Source of the DNA: Parapristionchus giblindavisi
Lineage: Eukaryota; Nematoda; Chromadorea; Rhabditida; Diplogasteridae
Assembly: GCA_943737045.1 (NCBI GenBank)
Contig: CALSFV010000262.1
Location: forward strand, 102,001 to 166,000
DNA: 64,000 nucleotides
Direction: 5' to 3'
Notes under the pieces: model-generated
What the model was told of the DNA's origin: nothing
The model's database searches: none
What the model saw: only the letters and a program-made list of their open reading frames with translations
Shown: in pieces, positions 54,177-64,000 of the stretch
Layout of the letters: the number at the start of each line of letters is the position of its first letter
Numbering within the stretch: position 1 is the first letter of the stretch
Program-made: the position numbers and the translations under genes

Positions 54177-55552
54177 TAGGGTTGCCGGTTCGAATTCGAA
54201 TTCGAATTATTCGCACCCCTTTCCCATCTCTCACCCTCTCTCCCCTTTCCCTTCAAAGAATTCGACACACCTGCCAGACGGAACGAATAGTTCGGGACAG
54301 ACCGAATTATTCGGTCTCTCTCACTCTCTCGTATCCTTTCTCGACCCTCCCTCCTCTTCCTCCGCCTCGTACCCCAATGAGACACGTTTCAAGAGATGGC
54401 TAATTCCCCTCGCATCTGAGAGCTTAGCAGTCAACAGCAAAGTTGTAGCTCACATCATCCCCCTTCTGATTCAATTTTGAAAAAGTCGATACGATAACCA
54501 CGAACAAAATTGCATCCGTTCTACGAATTCAGGGAGAAGTTTGAATTATTTACTGTAGCCATGTATCTTACTCTATTACTCCGTCTTACTCCACATTGCT
54601 TTATCATTCTTTACAGAAGTAATTACACAAAAACAAAAACAAGTAAATGGGAAGAGACAGTCACGAAAAATAATGACGTATAACATACATATAGATCATA
54701 ACGTAGCTCAAAGTTTATATTTTGACTTGATTTTTTTTGCCTGGAACTACGCCAACATCAGCTATCGAATGAGCCTAAACATGGACAGATTCGGAGAGGA
54801 TATTCATCACGTAAATATCTGACTGACCTACTCGTGATCAGCTCAAAATCTGGTATAAAATGCCCGCTGAGTTATCATCTGTTACATTTTAAAATATCGG
54901 ACTGACATACTCGTGATGAGCACAACATTTGTCATAAAATGGCCGCTGAGTTCCCATCTGATACATTTTGAAATATTGTTCATTCCAATATTTTGAAATG
55001 TTATTGTTCAGATTATACTAGAGTAGATATGCATTTTTTTCGTGACTTTCTCTTCCCATTTACTTGTTTTGTTTTTGTGTAATTACTTCTGTAAAGAATG
55101 ATAAAGCAATGTGGAGTAAGACCGAGTAATGGAATAAGATTCATGGCTACAGTGAATAATTCAAATTTCTCCCTAAATTCGTAGAACGGATGTCATTTTG
55201 TTCGTGGTTATCGTATCGACTTTTTCAAAATTGAATCGGAAGGGGGATGATGTGAGCTACAACTTTGCTGTTGACTGCTAAGCTCTCAGATGCGAGAGGA
55301 ATTAGCCATCTCTTGAAACGTGTCTCATTGGGGGACGAGGCGGAGGGAGAGGAGGGAGGGTCGAGAAAGGATACGAGAGAGTGAGAGAGACCGAATAATT
55401 CGGTCTGTCCCGAACTATTCGTTCCGTCTGGCAGGTGTGTCGAATTCTTCGAAGGGAAGGGGAGAGAGGGCCCGTCTCAAACGAATTGCCGAGAGAGAAG
55501 GGAAGCGACTGACAAGGGGCACGAATTATTCGCCCTCGTTCCTGCAACCCTA
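54177..55552. mobile_element. 1,376-bp foldback element inside the satellite, hAT-like
   Basis: The ends are TAGGGTTGC and its exact complement GCAACCCTA. The arms pair over several hundred bases on each side (for example CGAATAGTTCGGGACAGACC opposite its complement near 55402-55421). The flanks carry the 8-bp duplication CCGTTCAC (54169-54176 and 55553-55560), and the satellite unit resumes exactly after the second copy. An 8-bp duplication with this kind of terminus suggests a non-autonomous hAT relative. Open frames of 80-114 codons inside are the two arms read in different frames, not a transposase. Confidence 0.85.
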
Positions 55553-58500
55553 CCGTTCACACTTAGCAAAGTTTCTTTAGTTAATGTTGTCTTAGCGTTA
55601 GTCCCGGTGATACTATATTGATCTACTTAAAGATTTAAGGTAGTCTTAGCGTTAGTTCCCGTGATACTATATTGATCTACTTAATGATTTAAGGTAGTCT
55701 TAGCCTTAGTTCCCGTGACAGTATATTGATCTACTTAAAGATTTAAAGTAGTCTTAGCGTTAGTTCCCGTGAAACTATATTGATCTACTTAAAGATTTAA
55801 GGTAGTCTTAGCGTTAGTTCCCGTGATACTATATTGATCTACTTAAAGATTTAAGGTAGTCTTAGCGTTAATTCCCGTGACACTATATTGATCTACTCAA
55901 AGATTTAAGGCAGTCTTAGCGTTAGTTCCCGTGATACGATATTGATCTACTTAAAGATTTAAGGTAGTCTTAGCGTTAGTTCCCGTGATACTATATTGAT
56001 CTACTTAAAAATTCTATCGATTGAGTTACCGTTCACACTTAGCAAAGTTTCTTTAGTTAATGTTGTCTTAGCGTTAGTCCCGGTGATACTATATTGATCT
56101 ACTTAAAGATTTAAGGTAGTCTTAGCGTTAGTCCCCGTAACACTATATTGATCTACTTAAAGATTTAAGGTAGCTTTAGCGTTAGTTCCCGTGACACTAT
56201 ATTGATCTACTTAAAGATTTAAGGTAGTTTTAGCGTTAGTTCCCATGACATTATATTGATCTACTTAAAGATTTAAGGTAGTCTTAGGGTTAGTTCCCGT
56301 GATACTATATTGTAGTTTATAATAATAACAATATTAATAATAATATATTTATCGCATCTTGGAGAAGAGAGAAAAGAAGTGAGAAAATAGAACAATAAAA
56401 ATGCATATTAAGACAAGAAGTTGCGACGATATAGTTGCAATTACTGAATTGCAACTTTTACATAATCACTAAATACATAAGGAGAGATCGATGATACAAT
56501 AGCTCGATCTATATTGATCTACTTAAACGTTCTATCTATTGAGTTACCATTCACTCTTAGCAAAGTTTCTTTAGTTAATGTTGTCTTAGCGTTAGTCCCG
56601 GTGATACTATATTGATCTACTTAAAGATTTAAGGTAGTCTTAGCGTTAGTCCCCGTGATACTATATTGATCTACTTAATGATTTAAGGTAGTCTTAGCGT
56701 TAGTTCCCGTGACAGTATATTGATCTACTTAAAGATTTAAAGTAGTCTTAGCGTTAGTTCCCGTGAAACTATATTTATCTACTTAAAGATATAAGGTAGT
56801 CTTAGCGTTAGTTCCCGTGACACTATATTGATCTAATAAAGATTTAAGGTAGTCTTAGCGTTAATTCCCGTGACACTATATTGATCTACTCAAAGATTTA
56901 AGGCAGTCTTAGCGTTAGTTCCCGTGATACGATATTGATCTACTTAAAGATTTAAGGTAGTCTTAGCGTTAGTTCCCGTGATACTATATTGATCTACTTA
57001 AAAATTCTATCGATTGAGTTACCGTTCACACTTAGCAAAGTTTCTTTAGTTAATGTTGTCTTAGCGTTAGTCCCGGTGATACTATATTGATCTACTTAAA
57101 GATTTAAGGTAGTCTTAGCGTTAGTTCCCGTGATACTATATTGATCTACTTAATGATTTAAGGTAGTCTTAGCCTTAGTTCCCGTGACAGTATATTGATC
57201 TACTTAAAGATTTAAAGTAGTCTTAGCGTTAGTTCCCGTGAAACTATATTGATCTACTTAAAGATTTAAGGTAGTCTTAGCGTTAGTTCCCGTGATACTA
57301 TATTGATCTACTTAAAGATTTAAGGTAGTCTTAGCGTTAATTCCCGTGACACTATATTGATCTACTCAAAGATTTAAGGCAGTCTTAGCGTTAGTTCCCG
57401 TGATACGATATTGATCTACTTAAAGATTTAAGGTAGTCTTAGCGTTAGTTCCCGTGATACTATATTGATCTACTTAAAAATTCTATCGATTGAGTTACCG
57501 TTCACACTTAGCAAAGTTTCTTTAGTTAATGTTGTCTTAGCGTTAGTCCCGGTGATACTATATTGATCTACTTAAAGATTTAAGGTAGTCTTAGCGTTAG
57601 TCCCCGTAACACTATATTGATCTACTTAAAGATTTAAGGTAGCTTTAGCGTTAGTTCCCGTGACACTATATTGATCTACTTAAAGATTTAAGGTAGTTTT
57701 AGCGTTAGTTCCCATGACATTATATTGATCTACTTAAAGATTTAAGGTAGTCTTAGGGTTAGTTCCCGTGATACTATATTGTAGTTTATAATAATAACAA
57801 TATTAATAATAATATATTTATCGCATCTTGGAGAAGAGAGAAAAGAAGTGAGAAAATAGAACAATAAAAATGCATATTAAGACAAGAAGTTGCGACGATA
57901 TAGTTGCAATTACTGAATTGCAACTTTTACATAATCACTAAATACATAAGGAGAGATCGATGATACAATAGCTCGATCTATATTGATCTACTTAAACATT
58001 CTATCTATTGAGTTACCATTCACTCTTAGCAAAGTTTCTTTAGTTAATGTTGTCTTAGCGTTAGTCACGGTGATACTATATTGATCTACTTAAAGATTTA
58101 AGGTAGTCTTAGCGTTAGTCCCCGTGATACTATATTGATCTACTTAATGATTTAAGGTAGTCTTAGCGTTAGTTCCCGTGACAGTATATTGATCTACTTA
58201 AAGATTTAAAGTAGTCTTAGCGTTAGTTCCCGTGAAACTATATTTATCTACTTAAAGATATAAGGTAGTCTTCGGGTTAGTTCCCGTGATACTATATTGT
58301 AGTTTATAATAATAACAATATTAATAATAATATATTTATCGCATCTTGGAGAAGAGAGAAAAGAAGTGAGAAAATAGAACAATAAAAATGCATATTAAGA
58401 CAAGAAGTTGCGACGATATAGTTGCAATTACTGAATTGCAACTTTTACATAATCACTAAATACATAAGGAGAGATCGATGATACAATAGCTCGATCTATA

Positions 58501-58954
58501 TTGATCTACTTAAACATTCTATCTATTGAGTTACCATTCACTCTTAGCAAAGTTTCTTTAGTTAATGTTGTCTTAGCGTTAGTCCCGGTGATACTATATT
58601 GATCTACTTAAAGATTTAAGGTAGTCTTAGCGTTAGTCCCCGTAACACTATATTGATCCACTTAAAGATTTAAGGTAGTCTTAGCGTTAGTCCCCGTGAT
58701 ACTATATTGATCTACTTAAAGATTTAAGGTAGCTTTAGCGTTAGTTCCCGTGACACTATATTGATCTACTTAAAGATTTAAGGTAATCTTAGCGTTAGTT
58801 CCCGTGAAACTATATCGATCTACTTAAAAATTTAAGGTAGTCTTAGCGTTAGTTCCCGTGACACTATATTGATCTACTTAAAGATTTAAGGCAGTCTTAG
58901 CGTTAGTTCCCGTGATACTATATTGTAGTTTATATTCGAAAATCGAAAATTCAC

Positions 58955-59416
58955 ATTAAATACATATTTTGAGAAGTAAATGCAATTCTTTTTTTGAATA
59001 TTGTCGAACATTTTCAAGTCGACAGGTTATTCAAATAGCTTACTTAGCTCAATATGTAGCTCAAAAAAGTACTAATTAATGATTATAGGAATTTCTTTTT
59101 ATTAGGAATATCTTTTTATTTATTTATTTATTTATTTATTTATAATTTTCATCTTTGCTACCCAAGTCGTAGCATCGAATTTATGCGTACTCCACTACCT
59201 ATCAAATATTTTATCAGAAATTATACTTTACTTTCGCACCGCAAGTATATTATTATTATTATGATTGAAATGCGGGTAAGTTATTCAAAAAATATAACTA
59301 AAAATTGTATTGTTGTGTTGATGTAAAGATATTCTGCGTGGCTAATATTAATTTAATTATATAAAATTAAAAATTAATCAAAATTTTAATTTTTAATTTT
59401 TTCACTCATTTCGTGT
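58955..59416 (-). repeat. Right inverted terminal repeat of the 20.4-kb block
   Basis: Reverse complement of the left arm. It is longer because of an insertion that includes a (TTTA)n run near 59114-59142. It begins just inside the truncated end of the satellite array. Confidence 0.6.
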
Positions 59417-59467
59417 AGTTATTCCCTCCCGCCACCCGTCTCAATAGTGGTCGTATATGGGGGTCTG

Positions 59468-59543
59468 CGCGCGCGATGACTCTCTGCGTCTCTTACCATC
59501 GATCTCCTCTGATCGTCTGGCCGCTCTATCACTGATCTAACAC
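59468..59543 (+). repeat. Second copy of the 76-bp segment
   Basis: Direct repeat of the segment at the left window edge. It has no coding potential that continues outside the match. Confidence 0.75.
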
Positions 59544-60430
59544 TGGAAGGGATAAATACTGCAGATATTTCTTACACACTGTCCTTATCGAGGATAAGCA
59601 AACTAATTAATCGATACAGGATAAGTCTGAAACTATTTATAGCTCTTTATTATTCTTGCCACGTAGCACAGTACATACAAAGTGTTCTTTTCGATTCTTC
59701 TAATTTAAACATTAGTACTGTTCAATGATTTTTTTAAACTCTGTCATTAAATTTAAAGATGCGATAAATATTTATTATTATTACACGTTCAAGAGTATGT
59801 ATACCTACAATATATAACAATAAAGCATATCTTCTTTTTCAATCGGCTGGTCATTCTGTGATTGTATTCTTGTTTTGTTCATCCGATAGCATTGTTTTCA
59901 CTATTACCAGTAATGAAACATGCGAAAAAGATAAAACTACTGAAAATGCCGAAACAAAAAGGATGTAAATAAATATGTATATATTGATTTATTCAATTTA
60001 TCAGGGTATCGTAAGGCATGAATATATTGATTGATAAGGCATACAATAGATAATGGAGTTGATATATAAGAGCCACAGGCGAGCCTAGACACAAAAAAGG
60101 CACTTGGGGGAGTACAAGACACAACGATTAAGTGAAATGATTGAGTGGTAGCGCCGAATTGGTTAAGTGAGATTATCAAGGAATACTGTACGAGTTGGTA
60201 TACTTTAGGGTGCAAATGTATTGATTGATTGCCAATTGAGAATATCTCTATAGATCTATATAAGCTTTGAATGTTTGGTGAGATATATTGATTGATCGAT
60301 TGATTGATTATTAAGCAGTGAAGAGGGGGGGGGGGAATTTGAATACGGTAGGTGAACCGGTAGAAAGGGAACGAGGGATATTGTAGGTCTAGGGATACTG
60401 TAGATCGAGGGATAATGCTACGAATGGTTA

Positions 60431-60436
60431 TTTATT
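60431..60436 (-). terminator. Putative polyadenylation signal of the zinc-finger gene
   Basis: TTTATT on the plus strand gives AATAAA on the minus strand, about 560 nt past the TAA stop. It is the clearest candidate between the stop and the satellite block. Confidence 0.4.
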
Positions 60437-60995
60437 GAATGCTGCAGTACTATGGTAAAGATCTCAAGAATGTAATAATGCATAATAGCTATTAAATAAA
60501 TATTTTTACAAAATATAATAGCTATAAGGAGTAGAAATAGCAGATCTGATCAAGGATTCATAAAGTGATAAATGAGAAGCAATTATTGATTTTTCATCAT
60601 CAATCGTTTGATAAATATCAGAATAATTGGAAAATTAAATAAAGCGAATAAAGAGATTTTTGTTGAAAGAATTCATGATTGAATAAAGTGATAGAAAGTG
60701 TAAAATGCTTTGATCATCACAAAAATACCACCAATATCAGAAATAATAAGTCACATAGTAATAAACATAGGAATGTACAAATAATCGAAACACGATCTAA
60801 TACTGTATCTTCTAGTACGAAATACGGTAGATGGGCCGGTAATGGTAGAGTACTGTACTCTCGAATGGAATGTTGTGCATTATGCAAGTATACGGTAAGA
60901 TCGCAGATGAGAATGGAATACTGTAGGGCGGGGCAAGAGTCACAGGGTAGGGGGCAAATTACCGATCGATAAAATCAATAATCAATGAAATGTGT

Positions 60996-63213
60996 TTATA
61001 CTTCAATCTCTTCGTCATCATCATCATCTTCAGCTATAGAAGCTACTTCTTCAGCTTCGTCTCCTAATATTCGATTGAAGTCGCATGCGCCAATCTGTGA
61101 TTTCCTGCAAAGAAATTAATCAATAAACGCAATCGATTAATCGATAACAGACACTCCAATCAATACCACAAAGCTATTGCTACAGTACTCATTTCGACAG
61201 CACTCCTGGATGGAAAAAAGAAAGGCATACTGTACTTACAATCGATTAATGGCTTCTTCAGTGGGGAGGGGAGCGTCGATAAAGTACTGTGGATAGCACT
61301 GCTCCACCATCGCTTTGATTTGGGCGGCAAACTGGAGTCGTTTATCGATTGGTAGATCATTCGATCGATGCATGTCGCGAATGTGACGCACGACAATCTC
61401 GCGCGAGTAGTGACCCTGAATCAGACGCACAATTAAGCAATGCATACGGTAGAAGAAATTTCAAATTTGAAAAGCGCGGGAAAAGCTACAGTACCAGATC
61501 GCAGTGAGGGCAACTGAAGAGGTACGCATTGAGATGTTTGTAGACGTGATCGGACATTCGGTTGGGCGTCAGCATTCCACACTTCATACACGTTGCCTGA
61601 AAACAAACCAATCAATATTATCAATTGATAGGACAGTTGGCAAAGTGCCCAACCCCACTCTCACCAACCTGCTCATTGTTCTTCTTCTTGAAATACTGCG
61701 CGCCACCGAGTAGCATCGAGACCTGAAATTGAAAGCAATCAATATCTACAGTATACCCACAGTAGAATATCTATTCGCAACGGTTGACATCTACGTTATT
61801 AGTGTTACTACTCCGTAAATAAGTACATGAATATTTTTTAAATCAATACATCAATAAACCATATACCGTACCTCTCTGAGTTTGGTCATCTGTTGTCGAA
61901 CGGATCGTGATATCTGTTTCCTCTTGACATTGGCTCCTCCTTTCGATCTAACTACCATCGTAGGGGCAGCTCCAGAGAGGGCAGCCGCCAATTGTAACAG
62001 GGGAAAGTCTGTCAGTCCATCCTCTTTCTTCATAGCAGATGAAGTTACCATTGTGGGTGGCTTGCCCTGCAAATATCGAGTATGATGTAAGCATGATCAG
62101 ACACCAAAGATCGCAGATAAAAAAAGATTAAAGATCAAACCTCTTCAATGTCAGTTTCATCAGCAATCGATTCTCCCTCTTCATTCTCATCATTTTCTCC
62201 CTCATTCGAATCCGTTTCATCCTTCACTTTCGACTCCTCGTCTTCATCACGACGCTGAAAGTATACAATGTACCAAAGATCAAGAGATCAAAGTTCAAAG
62301 TTCAAAGATGAGATCTCGACCAATCATCAGAAGATCAATTTGTGATCCTAATATCAAAGATCAAATACCAACAATCAAACATGAAATAATGAAATATTAA
62401 AGAAAAGAGAGATCAAAGATCAAAGATACATACTGAGCTCGCGAGAGGAATCTTGCTCCGACGTCTGCTCTCGGCCGAGAAGAGTGCCTGATATCCAAAG
62501 CACGCCTCACTCATCTGCTTCACTTCTGCCGTGTACTCCTACAATGAAATGAAGACATTATTGATTGTATGATTGGTTGAATACCGTAATCCACTATTTA
62601 TCGATTACTCACATAGACGTAATTTCATTCATTAGATTCTTATATCCAATTATCTCAGACACGAAACTACCGCATCCGGTCATAACACCGTAACACACTA
62701 CTGTCCAGATCATGATCTACCGTAAGACTACTCACATCAATTCGATCTTCCACAACATCTTCCCTTCCATGAGCTCTCTTTCCATGTGTCTGCACGGACT
62801 GCGAACGATCGTGACCAAAGTCGCACATCTTGCATGTGTATCTGCAAAATTAATATCATTATTAAATTTATTTATTCAAAAAAACTTTATCATTTATCCA
62901 TCAATGCGACCTACAGATGCATGGTAAATTATGTATTCAACAATTTTCTTGTATTTCTTATATGTAATGTTCATTGCGTACTGGCATAAAAAGATATTTT
63001 CATTCTTGCACAATTGATTTTTGAACTCTTTGAACTCATAAGCCTATTTTCCGATTGATCTTTGATTTCTCACCTATTGATTCCTAGATCCTTCGCCATA
63101 TGCCACAGGATGTGGAATCCTCGAATGCGATTCTGCATCGTCTTATGGCACAGTTTGCACTCGAGAGGATGATCTTCAATTACCATATTCGACGCCATCG
63201 ACACCTCCTCGTC
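60996..63213 (-). CDS. C2H2 zinc-finger protein, 3' nine exons (5' end outside window)
   Basis: Exons 63213-63074, 62841-62736, 62538-62434, 62254-62141, 62066-61872, 61722-61669, 61596-61495, 61415-61240 and 61104-60996 join in phase to give the last 366 residues and a TAA stop. Four C2H2 fingers are visible: CKLCHKTMQNRIRGFHILWH (X11 between pairs), CKMC..HGKRAH (X12), CMKC..HVYKH (X10) and CPHCDLGHYSR..HIRDMH (X12). Between fingers 2 and 3 lie a strongly acidic stretch (KDETDSNEGENDENEEGE) and a basic one (KGGANVKRKQISRS). The C-terminus is acidic (EDDDDDEEIEV). The scattered fingers without TGEKP linkers argue against a KRAB-like array. A nuclear nucleic-acid-binding role is likely but the target is unknown. 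The first exon shown starts in phase 0 after an acceptor, so earlier exons must lie beyond 64000 or in the unassigned right edge. Confidence 0.85.
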
Positions 63214-64000
63214 CTGCACGGAATACTTTTGGGTTACAGTAATCGATTTTTAGTACTGTTGTGAAGTATTCACCGTTGTTACTTGTTTAATCACCAATGT
63301 GTGTCTTTATTATTTTGCCTAACAGTGACCGACATTCTCGTTCAACAGACGATATTGACAATAACAGAATATAGATTCAACGTATGATACGGTTTTCCAT
63401 ACTACTTTTCATACTATCATTTCTGTATTTTTTGTTCGTTTGTCTGTCCTAATCTCCCCCACTGCACGGTCTTCACTATTCAACACACTAGTCGATATGC
63501 GCACACACTCTCACAGACTCCGCCCACATCCGGTCAATAGAAATGAATAGATATTCACTGCTTTCATTTTTCTCTTTCTTTCAGGACGGTCTCATTGAAT
63601 TATTGATTGATTTAGAGGATAGATCTACTCGAGGTTCAGGCAGGCAATGATCATGCACATGATATAATCGATAATGATGATGATGAGAGATTGAGAGATA
63701 CAACTAGAATAGAAGATAACAGAAGGTATGATCACGCAACACAAAAACATACACAACTACAAACTACACTTATATGGGGAGGGCAGTTGACCTTATGTTA
63801 TATGTATATACTCTCTCCACATCATCTCAAAATCGATAATCATCAAAATCGAAGATCAATCAATCAATAGAATCTAAAGCAGCAGAATAGCAGACCGTGC
63901 ATATAGGGAGTACTGTAATTGGATGTATACTGTACTGTACTGTACTGTAATATGGCATGCAAACGGGAGAAGTCGAGTACGGTAGGTGTACGGCAGATCA
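63214..64000. other. Right edge: intron or 5' flank of the zinc-finger gene
   Basis: No exon with acceptor, donor and coding bias was found on the minus strand. It contains TACTGTAC runs near 63905-63950 and TACGGTAG near 63978. The exon at 63213 starts in phase 0 after an acceptor, so the upstream exon is probably beyond the window. Confidence 0.5.

Larger units (their letters stand above)
40497..58934. repeat. 54-bp satellite with higher-order structure
   Basis: The unit begins TTTAAGGTAGTCTTAGCG and continues through TTAGTTCCCGTGATACTATA and TTGATCTACTTAAAGA, 54 bp in all. For example, successive GGTAGTCTTAGCG starts at 40518 and 40572. Units fall into classes by small changes (GATAC, GACAGT, GAAAC, GACAC; ACTTAATGA against ACTTAAAGA; TCCCGG against TTCCCG), and the classes recur in the same order. 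This shows higher-order repeats. The array is interrupted by 15 copies of a ~204-bp block, 7 copies of a 191-bp short transposon and one 1.38-kb foldback. No ORF runs through it. A centromeric or heterochromatic role is possible but not shown. Confidence 0.95.
38989..59416. mobile_element. 20.4-kb block bounded by long diverged inverted repeats, filled with satellite
   Basis: The left end (ACTACACGAAATGAGTG, 38990 onward) matches the reverse complement of the right end (CACTCATTTCGTGTAGT, ending near 59414). The match continues inward in pieces: AAAAATTAAAAATTAA, TATAATTAAAT, TTAGCCAYGCA, GTTATATTYTTTGAATA, CCCGCATTTCA, and CTCAAAATATRTATTTAATG near 39283-39301 opposite 58955-58975. The arms are therefore roughly 320-460 bp with indels. 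I see no open transposase, integrase or polymerase frame inside, and no clear target-site duplication. It could be a giant non-autonomous transposon whose interior became satellite, or an old insertion split by array growth. Confidence 0.55.

Noticed and set aside
54177..54240. tRNA B-box resemblance (GGTTCGAATTC) at the left end of the foldback
   Set aside because: No A box or cloverleaf can be formed; the motif is part of a GAATTC simple repeat.
54136..54480. 114-codon frame in the 1.38-kb foldback element
   Set aside because: It starts in satellite and runs across the element boundary; the opposite arm gives a related peptide in another frame. No transposase motif is present.
40497..58934. 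CRISPR-like pattern of repeats with variable intervals
   Set aside because: The units are contiguous tandem copies without unique spacers, in an intron-rich eukaryotic genome.
38989..59416. Assigning the block to Maverick/Polinton from its size and long terminal repeats
   Set aside because: No polymerase B, integrase, ATPase or protease frame was seen and no 6-bp target duplication was found. Size alone is not enough.

Overview
The window is nuclear DNA from an intron-rich, AT-rich animal. I cannot name the species. The main gene encodes an MRCK-type kinase (kinase, coiled coil, C1, PH, CNH and CRIB in one protein), an architecture known from animals and close relatives. It is cut into about 53 small exons with GT-AG introns. 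The introns are full of ATTGATTG-type and GATCAAA-type simple motifs and small non-autonomous DNA transposons. A telomere-like tract reads TTAGGG-rich on the minus strand.

Layout. 1-2297: 3' flank of the kinase gene. 2298-29957, minus strand: the complete MRCK (CDC42BP) coding region, rebuilt exon by exon with consistent phase. It gives about 1,722 aa, the usual length of the family. Exon 18 (19108-19257) can also be read through its donor into a long open extension that stops at 18418. That extension would make a ~794-aa kinase plus coiled-coil protein ending in a hydrophobic tail anchor, a layout like DMPK. 29958-38988: no confident gene; purine-rich microsatellites, a short transposon, a degenerate telomere-like tract and one possible small gene near 36.1-36.9 kb.

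38989-59416: a 20.4-kb block bounded by diverged inverted repeats several hundred bases long. Almost all of it is an 18.4-kb satellite array of 54-bp units in a higher-order arrangement. It contains 15 copies of a ~204-bp block with conserved hairpins, 7 copies of a 191-bp TA-flanked short transposon that was amplified with the satellite, and a 1.38-kb foldback element with 8-bp target duplications. 59417-60995: 3' flank of the next gene. 60996-63213, minus strand: nine 3' exons (366 aa) of a C2H2 zinc-finger protein whose 5' end lies outside the window.

The two genes lie on the same strand but nothing shows that they work together. The strongest leads are the tail-anchored MRCK isoform, the satellite enclosed by long inverted repeats, the transposon amplified inside the satellite, and a recurrent GTACGGTAG motif exactly at 5' splice sites. 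All coordinates and exon joins were derived by eye from sequence, splice consensus, phase and remembered family features. No database search was run.
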